Source of the DNA: Cladobotryum mycophilum
Taxonomy: Eukaryota; Ascomycota; Sordariomycetes; Hypocreales; Hypocreaceae
DNA length: 64,000 nt
Assembly: GCA_036429605.1 (NCBI GenBank)
Contig: CM071591.1
Coordinates: 5,022,001-5,086,000 of the forward strand
Reading direction: 5' to 3'
How positions within the stretch are numbered: position 1 is the first letter of the stretch; each line of letters opens with the position of its first letter. Under the pieces are notes generated by a model. That model did not search any database. It was not told the DNA's origin and worked only from the letters and a program-made list of their open reading frames with translations. The translations under genes were made by a program, and so were the position numbers. Below, in pieces: positions 55,935-64,000 of this stretch.

Positions 55935-57212
55935 ATGGTCTCTCTATGGCCATGGGGAGTTTGTTTCGCCCGTTTACCTTGAATGCACCGCAAGAATATC
56001 GCAAAGCTAACCAACTCGTCCTTTTTTTCAAATTAGGGCGAAGACTCCTCCCCGGCCTCGTTCGAAAAAGCCCTCTCCGGACTCGCCAAAAAGATCACCG
56101 AAACCCAAGCAAAGCTCGAGCGGATGCGCATCAAGTCTCGCAAAGCCAAAGTTCTGGGAACGCTCTACCTGTCCTTTGCCTACCTTGTCTATGCCATAGT
56201 CTTGCTATTGGTCGTCGGATATAAGGATCTGGGGCCCTATGAGTGGACTGGCATGGCCGGTGGTCCTGTCGTGTGAGCTGTCCTCTCTCTCTCTTTTACT
56301 TGACATGTGAATATCGAGCCCCTCTCCTAATACACTGATTGGCTCGCCGCACAGGATATACACAGCACGTCAGGTTATTACCGGTTACTACAACTTTGTC
56401 ATCGACACCTTGGAGGCACGTTTGAACGAGCACCAGGAGGAGCGCGCAAAGACGATCCAGAAGCTCAAGGATGCGACCAAATATGACTCCACCATGGAGC
56501 TCATCGAGAAATACGGCGGACCGGATGGCAGACCCAAGAGCAGAGGCCAGGAGTCTGCCTACGATGGCAGCGAAAGGGCGCCCAGCGTGCAAGGAACTCC
56601 AAGCCGAACGCATATACCTCCTCCTGCAACTGCCAACATTCAGCGACGAGAGGGGCCCCAGGGTAGTCGCCCAAGTACCCCACAGCCCGGTTTCGCTATC
56701 GGCCCTCCTCCACCTGGCCCCCTCCCCCTCAGCCCGACCATCTCGAGCCTACGGCTGAATTTGCCCCCAACGCCTTTGGTAACGGCTCTCTCCAGCCCCC
56801 GCCACCGCAGATTTATGTCACTGGTCCTCCCGAGCCCCATTGGTACGATCGCATCTTCGACGTGCTGCTGGGCGAGGATGAGACGGCCGCCAAGAACCGC
56901 ATCGTCCTCATCTGCAAGTCCTGCCGCCTCGTCAACGGTCAGGCCCCGCCCGGGACCAAGACCCTTGCCGAGCTGGGCACATGGCGCTGCATGGCATGCG
57001 GGGCACCCAACGGCGAGATGGACGAGGGGAAACGCATCGTCAGAGAGGTTCTGGCCACCAAGGAGGCCGACAAGAAGGAGAAGAAGGGTGAATTGTCGCC
57101 AAGCATGAAGGAAATCGGTGACGAAGACGCCGAGGGCGACAGCACCGGACTTGATTCCGGTGACAGCCCGGCTGCGGCGGTTAAGGCCCGACGCACCAAG
57201 GGCAGCAAATAA
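55935..57212 (+). CDS. LNP1: Lunapark-type ER network protein, with one apparent frame break
   Basis: Exons are 55935-55958, 56037-56272 and 56355-57212. The start (MVSLWPWG|GEDSSPASFEKAL) is the usual Lunapark N-terminus. Two membrane segments follow (VLGTLYLSFAYLVYAIVLLL; the second around VVIYTARQVITGYYN, split by an intron), then a coiled-coil stretch. The C-terminal Lunapark zinc ribbon is complete: ICKSCRLVNG and WRCMACGAPNGEM. Lunapark stabilises three-way junctions of the ER. The proline-rich linker changes frame near 56715-56730 (GGCCCCCTCCCCCTCAG). After it the sensible reading is PDHLEPTAEFAPNAFGNG, then PEPHWYDRIFDVLLGEDE. One more C would restore the frame. A 122-bp intron (56675-56796) would also do so but would delete that linker. 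Confidence 0.8.
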
Positions 57213-58282
57213 AGAAAGTTCAAAGAGAGATTATCCAATTTTTTGTTAGTCAGATTTAAAAAAAGAGCGTCAGTTGAGAAGGAGCAGCATACGCTGTGAT
57301 GACATATGCATTTGCATCTCGCATCTGTTTATTTATTTTTGTTGTTTCCTTGTTGTTTATTTGGAGATTGGGATACCCAGGGTAAGGAAAACAACCCAGG
57401 GGGGGAAGAGGGAGATGACCTTATTGTATACCCAGAAATAGGACATGAATGATAGGGACTAAGATTCTAAAAAAAGAAAACTTGGCCTGTTTGCGAATGT
57501 ATTTGAAAGTAAATCTCAGATGTAATGAAAAAAGGAAGAAATGGCTATTGGATCAACCCGTTTTCTTGACGCCATATCGAGAACCCTGTAGGGTAACAAC
57601 TCCTTAAAGCCGTGGAGACGGACTACCGATTAGGAAAATGACGATGATTGAGAAATAGAGGTGACGCTCATTTAACTCTTAAACATGAGAGTAAATAGTG
57701 ACGGACGTAATAAATGTACTTGGCTATAAATTATATTATTCCTACAGTTAGAAAGCTCTGTACCATTCTATTTCCACCTTGGAGCCGTAGACGCTCAAAC
57801 GTGCCGATACCTCAAGACCACTCACCCGCATCTACCCGGGTCGTATTTCCCAATTCGCCTCTCTCAAGATATGTTTCCCCATGCTGGTAGCCAGTTCCTT
57901 TTCTTCGTTTTCAACTCTTACCATGCCAGAATGAAGCTCCGAGGCCCCTGTAGTATGCTCACCGGCTTCGTGCCCGTCTGGGACAAACTGGATCACCACC
58001 CACAAGACGTCCAACTTCCTTATCAAAGACCGCACATCATCACAAATCAAAAGAAAAAAGTAATCACAGTTCATGTCGCAGAGTCTATCTATCGTAGCCG
58101 TTCCATACATTCCAAAACGTTGCCATCGATCATGTCCGTCATCATTCCGCCATCCCCCCCCCCCCCCCCAAACAATAAAACGACAACACGCGCTCTGCCG
58201 GCAAAACAATCCTGTGACGCTGCCCAAAGCACATCATGTATGATTCCGCATTTAGCATTTATTCGACCAAGACCAGAGGTCC
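57213..58282. other. intergenic between convergent Lunapark and SRPK genes
   Basis: AT-rich 3' flanks. A run of 16 C lies at 58154-58169. The 144-codon frame at 57871-58305 passes through that run and is not credible. Confidence 0.55.
58154..58169. repeat. poly(C) run
   Basis: Sixteen consecutive C in the 3' flank of the SRPK-type kinase gene. Length calls at such a run are unreliable. Confidence 0.85.
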
Positions 58283-60003
58283 CTAACGTTTCCTCACTTC
58301 TGTAGCCCAACCTTCAATGCCCTCTCCTCTGCTCCCAACTTCCAGACCCTCAATCTTGACCCCCTTCATGCCTGGTGTGTCTTCTAGCCAGCCGTGTCCC
58401 GCCATGCCGCCCGCATTTGCACGCTTCTCCGGCACCAGCTCCAACATCGGTGTCAAAAATGCTGAGATTCTCTTCGCCTCATCCTCCTTGAAGTGATATT
58501 TCTCTCTGAGGACGTCGGGAAGGGCCCAGTGTCGCAGCCTATGAATGTTCCGGAGCTCCCCCTTTCTATTAAATATCTCCTGACTCCACTTTCCACTCAA
58601 GCAGAGAGATCGGGGGAACGGTCCGAGCAATTCGATTATTTGCGCAATGTGGTCGTCGTCTTTTCCGTATTTGGTTCCCGACTGTGGGTCGAACAGGTAG
58701 TCGCCGGTGATGAGTTCAAAGACCTAATGGTTTTAAGTTAGCATCTGCACCTGTAGGAGGGGTTGCGAAGAACTCATACCATGGCAGACATGCTCCATAC
58801 ATCAGTGCTAGCGCCCCATTTAGCACCCAAAATGACTTCGGGAGACCGGTATTGTCGCGTTTGAATGTCGTTGGTAAAGTGGTGGTTTACCCAGCAGGCG
58901 TTGCCGAGATCTGCAATTTTGACACTGATAACGTCAAAGGCGTGAGGGTCGTCCATCTTACGCTTATCTCCGGCGGGCACTGAAGAGCTGGTGGACTTGT
59001 CGAGAGAGATACCCGATACCTCTCGTGTCAGAAGATCTCTGTAGGATATTGCGTAAGTAGTCTGCTTTCTGTGTGATGCAATCAATCGCGTTTTCACTTA
59101 CGCCGTCTTTTCTCTCTTACTGTGAGAATCTTCGGACCTGGATGATGAATCCTTTTGCTTGCTGTTGACTATTGCACATGTTTCGTTAGGGGGCTAATTC
59201 AAATATGAGAGAGTGTAGTGGGATACGTGTGCCATACCGTCGAGCATGCCGGCCAGACTGGCCTGTGACGTTGCGGAAGGGAATAGGTTGGTGTGGTTGA
59301 AGGAGGAATTGAGGGGAGATGGCAACGGTTGGCTGCCAGTAATGAGCGTCCTGCGCCGTCTCCTGCCGTTGCGATTGTTCTCTTTTTCGGGAGTCTCAGG
59401 CTTGACGACTCTCTTGACGATTTGTTCGACATCGCCAATCTCAATCAAGACGTTTTCGGGCTTGAGGTCAGTGTGGATGATGCCGCATTCCCTGTGGAGA
59501 TAGTCAAGACCGAGCAGAACCTGCTTTGTGATTTGCTTGACGAGGGGCATGGGAATACCCCGGTGATTCCACCTCTTGATCAAGCCCAGCAAGTTCTCGC
59601 CCAAAACCTCGAAAACCATGCAAACGTGCGTGCCATTGGGTCCCTTGTGTTCAAAAGAATCGAGCAAACTGACGACGTGCTTGCGACCGGGATGGTTGGG
59701 GTTCGCTTGAACAATCTTGTTCAGGAGCTTGATCTCGTCGATGGCCGTCTCGGTATAGTGGGCAGCGGAGCGAACGACCTTGAGGGCGACGTGCTTGCTA
59801 TTGGTGTTGTCTCTGGAGAGCCAAACGGTGGAGAAATGTCCCCAGCCTAGCTTTCGCACAACGGTATACTTGCCATCCTTGAACTTTTCGCCAATCTGGA
59901 CGGGATGGTAACCGCCCTTGCAGTAATCCTCAGAATCTTCCTCGTCGGCGGTGTTCTCGGCGGGGTCGTCGGCTGCGGAGGATGAAGATGGCGAGTGAGC
60001 CAT
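58283..60003 (-). CDS. SRPK-type serine/threonine protein kinase
   Basis: Exons are 60003-59238, 59168-59102, 59038-58780 and 58723-58283 (510 aa). ATG 60003 is the first in frame; upstream is only TTG. The N-terminus is acidic and ends DYCKGGYHPVQIGE, the hallmark just before the SRPK kinase domain. The glycine loop is LGWGHFSTVW (52-61), the ATP lysine is in VALKVV (K75), and the catalytic loop is HTDLKPEN (177-184) with the family's HTD instead of HRD. A spacer insert of about 120 residues is divided by two introns. The second half has IADLGNACW, TRQYRSPEVILG and a complete C-lobe. SR-protein kinases (yeast Sky1, fission-yeast Dsk1) phosphorylate Arg/Ser-rich splicing and mRNA-export factors. 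The gene is convergent with Lunapark. Confidence 0.87.
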
Positions 60004-61120
60004 GGTGGGGGTCGACAATTGATGAGCTCTGAGGGGGCCGAAGAAATGGAAGTGTTAGCAAAAAAAGAGGCTTGTTCCCAGGCCAACGATACGCAATAAT
60101 GCCCAAACGAGGAGAATCGAAATGCAGAACAAAAAAAAAGGAGAGAAGAACAAAAGCACTATAAAAAAATGACAAGACGAATGCAGTGAAGGGGGGCCGC
60201 TTTTGCTGCAGGTGCGAAAATGCGTTCGGTCAACGGTTGCGGGGCGTGCCAGGGAAGTAACCCAAAAAGCAGGCTCACGACCAACAAAAGGCACGCAATA
60301 GCAGGAAATGACGAAAAATCAGGATGGGGATATTAGAGGGGTTGGTAGTGGGCGGCGCCAAAGCGGCCAGAAGGGCTCTTGGGAGGAGGTGAGGGGAACC
60401 TAGTCTTGAGGAAACTCATCGCGTCTGGGACATGGACATGGCGCGAGCCCGCACGCTGTGATGGTTTGGTTGGGTTTCACACTTTTTTGACCGCTGACTC
60501 TGGCTTTGGGCGGCGGCGGCGGCGGCGGCAACGATGGCGGGGGTTGGGTCTTGGGTCTTGTGTCTTGGGTCTTGGGCCTTGGGTCCAAAGGTATGGGGGA
60601 CCGGAAAAATGGTTTGATATGGATGGATGATAATGATAAGGGAATAGATAAATGGACCAAAGAGAGAGAGGTGAGAGGGGAGACGGAGACGGAGGGGGAA
60701 TGGGAACCAAGAAAAACCAAAAAAGATGTCGAACGTTGGACAGCGAAGAGGGAAAAAGAGAGAGGAAGAGAGCCGGCAGCAGTAAATAACGGGCAGAGTG
60801 GTTGGCGACCAGGTGAGGGTTTTTGGTGGAGGCGGTATCGTGACAGTGAGAAGAGGGAGAGAGAGGAGCAACCAAGTCAGGCCAGACCAGACCAAACCAG
60901 ACCAGGCCAGGGCAGACCAAAGACGACGTCAGAGGAGTGACTGGTCGACAACTGACTGAGCACCCAAGACACTGCTAGATATGGGCTTCAATTGGTGGAG
61001 AGCGGGCACCGCAGCTGAATGCCGCAATGAGCACTGCGCTGCTGGGAATTCTCATCCAGCCCTCTAAGCGGGTCACTCCAGGCGCCAACAGGTTGTAGCG
61101 GCCAGGCCGTCCGGCAGAGA

Positions 61121-61160
61121 GCAGCACAGAGCAGCACAGAGCAGCACAGCACAGCACAGC
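61121..61160. repeat. GCAGCACAGA tandem units
   Basis: Three 10-bp units followed by shorter CACAG steps. Confidence 0.8.
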
Positions 61161-61200
61161 GCAACCAACAAACATGCGTCCCTCAGTAGGTATGTTGAGT

Positions 61201-61253
61201 GATTGATTGATTGAGTGAGTGAGTGAGTGAGCGAGCATGCATGCATGCGTGCA
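61201..61253. repeat. tetranucleotide repeats (GATT, GAGT, GCAT)
   Basis: Three short tetranucleotide runs abut each other. The open frames on them are artefacts of the repeat. Confidence 0.8.
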
Positions 61254-62088
61254 TCAAGTCAGTCAGACAAAGTCAGCGCCTTGCTGGTCTGCGCCGCCAG
61301 CGTAAAACTGAATTCGGTATGTTTGTGGATAAGGGTATGCTATGCTGGCCGATGCCGAGTCGAAGAGATGAAGAGACCTGGTGGCAGCCTGTCCTTGGCG
61401 GGCTTTTCCCCCTTCTCCCCTCAGGCCGCCTGGGCAACGATCTTGGGGATTACGGTCCAACCCAGATGAGGCGCTCATCGTGCCTCTAAACGGGCTCTCA
61501 ACTCGTCACTCGACGTGCTGCGCCCCGCCTGAAAAAGCACCCTTTGCATGAAACCTTGAAACCAGGCTCTGCCCTGCCCTGCCTGTGCTGCTGTAGTGGA
61601 GCAAATATGGAGTCTTGGGGTGTCTTGGGGTGTGTCAATGGTCATGGGCGCACCCGGGAGGACAGGGAGGACAGGGAGGGGGTCCATCGCTGTCTCTCCG
61701 TTTCCTCCCATTGATGCCCGCTTGTCCAGCGAGCGAATGATAATTCAGAAGACGAGAGGCGTGCGCGTGCGAGAATGGCTGCGTGATGCCATGGTGGAGT
61801 TTGGCAGTTGGTCAGGCACATGACAAAACTTGCCAATAACAAGCAACCTTCACTTTTGGCGACAAAGGGCGACCAATTTTTGGAGAGTGTCGATCAAAAT
61901 ATCAAGCGACCTTGCGATGATGTACCGAGAGATTGGAGGGAGTAAAGCGAGCGAGCGACTGCAAACGGCCGATGCAAAGACAACCGATTGACAATATGAA
62001 TGCAAGAAGAGAGGAAAGGGGAGGAGGAGGAAGAAGGAGGAAGGGGCAAAAAAAAAAAAAAAGAATCATGATGATGAAAATAGAGAAG

Positions 62089-62274
62089 CGCAACGTACTC
62101 AGTGTCCTTCTGTCCTTTGCCGTCTTCTTCGTCTTGCGGCCCAGGGCTCTCTGTCGTGATACGTGGTTTAGACCCGTCCTTCCTACGCTTCCTGGCCGCA
62201 ACACTGTCGTCATTAGAGCTGGCGCTGGGAGTCAGCGGTGGCTTTTGACTGTCGGCAGTTTCGCTACTGTTCAT
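62089..62274 (-). CDS. probable first exon of an unidentified gene
   Basis: ATG 62274 opens a hydrophilic frame: a Ser/Thr/Pro-rich start, then SVAARKRRKDGSKPRITTES and an acidic GPQDEEDGKGQKD. A strong donor (GTACGT) follows at about 62095. Beyond it the frame degenerates into the poly-pyrimidine of an intron and ends at 61894. The basic cluster could be a nuclear localisation signal. I could not find a credible second exon, and the family is unknown. Confidence 0.35.
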
Positions 62275-64000
62275 TTTCGCTGTGTGCTATTTTATATAGT
62301 TGTCGCTTCGGATATCGCAAAGGAAGGTTGTAGTGTAGGTGAATGCGCTTTTTGTCGAGAGTACCGAGCAATGAGTGGCAAAAAAAGAGCCTCGTTTGTC
62401 TCTAGGGGGGTTATTGTATTGTTGGCGCAGACAATGCGGTGTCTCCCTTTGAGTTGAATCGGCGACGTATCCTTCGTTATGACCTGGCCAGGTCCAATTA
62501 TTCTGCTACCAGTTGCATTCGTTGTCTGTCTTTCTCCCTCTCTCTGTCTGTCTGTCTTTGGAGCGCAAGCAGGAGTAGTAGCTCGTGATGAAGCGAAACT
62601 CGAAATATCGATCGTCCCGTCCGTTCGCAAATGTGGCGGCGGTCGCTTTTGGCACGCTCGACGGTGACTGGCGGGGAGGTTGGCGGGGCGAGGGGAGGGA
62701 TGGTGTCTAAAACTTTGTCTCGAAGGAGGCTTTCTGTTCTGTTTGCGAGAGCCTCAACGTCAGCTTGTTTGATACATATTTAGTAGTAAAATTCATTGCG
62801 AAGACGATGAACAATAGAGTCGCGAAAAATGGAAAGAAGAGAGGCGAGTTGACTTGACGTCGTCGTCGTCATCGTCGTTATTGTTCTTGTTGTTGCGCTG
62901 CTACCCGACCTCGACTGCTCCGTACAGTGTATCGTGTCTCAAGATGCGGCGCAACAAGGTAATTTGGAGCTCAATCTCACCTCTAAACAGGGACTGCTGC
63001 TGTTGCTGCTGTCTGCATTCGGCACGATCCGAACAAGGTAAGATAAAAAAGGAACTGCAAGAAACAGGAACCAGGCCGTTATTCAATAAAGAAGGAAGGG
63101 AATAAATAAATAAATAAATAAATAAAAACAGCAGCTAATTTCGTTATGCAATAGCAATAGCAATAATGGTTTCAAGAGACGAGACGAGCCAAATGGATTC
63201 GAAGCTTGGAAGAGGGCGGGAGGGGGAAGAAGAGAAGAAGGGGGAAAATGGAATGGAGCTGGCAGAAGAAACGATGAATTTCTTTACCGCATCTCGTCGT
63301 TGAGAAGCAGCGATAATAAAAAAAACAGCACAGCTCAGCACAGCGCACAGCGCACAGCAAAGCGACGACGCACATGCAAGGAGATCGGTGAGATGCGCCT
63401 GTGACGCAAGAGGGGAGCCCTTCTTTCCTTAGCTTGTACGTCCCTACTATACCTTACTATACTGGGGAGTGGGTCTTTCGTCCAATCTGCCACCAAGTTA
63501 ATCCGGATAAAGCACTCCGGATTCCGTACTTTCCTCACCTACTTGTCTAATTCCAATTACTACAAGTACTTGCACTTCGTACTTTCCCATCTTGCTCTGC
63601 GTCAGTCAGTCAGTCACGTGCCGACACAGAGATGATCACGAAAGAGACAGAAGTAGGGCTACAGAATCATCAAGGCGTAGAAACACCAACGGCACGGCAC
63701 CTCTTCATCTGCTTTGCATACTGGAATTTATCCCGAAATTTATTTATCCATTACTCAACTACCTGTACAGGTATAATCAGAAAATTCTTCAAGCAAGGTC
63801 TGCACGCGGCATTCACCGTCTGTGCAATCTTCATCTCCATCCAAGCGTTGTCCTGTGCTCCCCATCATATTTTGACCTTGTTGACGACTCTCTACTTCTC
63901 ACCGACTGCGACTCTGGTGCCTCTTTATTCTCTAAAAGGCCATATCACATCAAGTGATGGTTAAGCATATTGATCCTTCGGCCCTTTGAGTCAATTACAA
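62275..64000. other. intergenic, no gene seen
   Basis: Simple repeats include AATA units at 63101-63127 and CAGTCAGT near 63602. The 110-codon ATG frame at 63632-63964 is hydrophobic and matches nothing I know. Nothing else is supported. Confidence 0.5.
63101..63127. repeat. (AATA)n repeat
   Basis: About six AATA/AAAT units in non-coding DNA. Confidence 0.85.

Larger units (their letters stand above)
60004..62088. other. intergenic / possible long intron, repeat-rich
   Basis: No frame with recognisable domains. The plus-strand sequence is G-rich at 60.5-60.9 kb. Tandem GCAGCACAGA-type units lie at 61121-61160, tetranucleotide GATT/GAGT/GCAT runs at 61201-61253 and a 15-A run at 62048-62062. 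If the exon at 62.27 kb belongs to a gene on the minus strand, part of this stretch is its intron. Confidence 0.4.

Noticed and set aside
56675..56796. 122-bp intron to explain the Lunapark frame change
   Set aside because: It has valid GT/AG and restores frame, but would remove a linker that reads well (AEFAPNAFGNG). A one-base error in the C runs is simpler. Not fully excluded.
1..64000. tRNA genes, CRISPR arrays, intact transposons
   Set aside because: No A-box/B-box pair with a cloverleaf, no regularly spaced repeats with unique spacers, and no transposase or reverse-transcriptase motifs were found by eye.

Overview
The window is nuclear DNA of a filamentous ascomycete (Pezizomycotina, probably a Sordariomycete). 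The evidence is short introns of about 50-80 bp with GTRNGT donors and CTRAC-like branch sites, CT-rich leaders, and families typical of these fungi: FSH serine hydrolase, SLIP-GC-like GTPase, GRIP golgin, Lunapark, SRPK kinase, DUF7580, C2H2-ankyrin protein and fungal F-box proteins. I cannot name the species. Exon joins were worked out by hand from reading frame and splice sites.

Layout. 1-19.2 kb is conserved backbone: the 3' end of an FSH-type hydrolase, a three-exon UDP-glycosyltransferase, a 14-exon SLIP-GC-like GTPase (minus strand), a 9.3-kb stretch with no supported gene, and a SWIRM-domain regulator. 21.2-46.2 kb looks like an accessory island of self/non-self or cell-death type genes: a DUF7580 protein divergent from a C2H2-ankyrin protein, two F-box paralogues (27.7 kb plus, 45 kb minus), degraded gene pieces at 29.4-30.7 and 46.0-46.2 kb, and a four-gene core at 34.0-44.4 kb. 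46.9-62.3 kb is backbone again: a short-chain dehydrogenase, a GRIP-domain golgin, an F-box/ankyrin/ZZ protein, Lunapark, an SRPK-type kinase and the first exon of an unidentified gene.

The core at 34.0-44.4 kb is the most interesting part. It holds a C14 caspase-like protein, a TPR-CHAT protein (about eleven 45-residue repeats plus a C-terminal caspase-fold CHAT protease), a small protein I read as a fungal gasdermin-like pore former with a basic hinge and an Asp/Glu-rich tail, and a second C14 caspase-like gene. TPR-CHAT and the gasdermin-like gene are divergent and share a 1.0-kb promoter region. The inferred scheme is that the TPR array senses a partner, a caspase-fold protease is activated, the gasdermin-like protein loses its acidic tail, and a membrane pore kills the cell.

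Caveat: five loci (both F-box genes, the second caspase-like gene, the dehydrogenase and Lunapark) each carry an apparent one-base frame break, mostly in or beside short C or T runs. Base-calling error, real gene decay or frameshifting are all possible and must be separated before those models are trusted.
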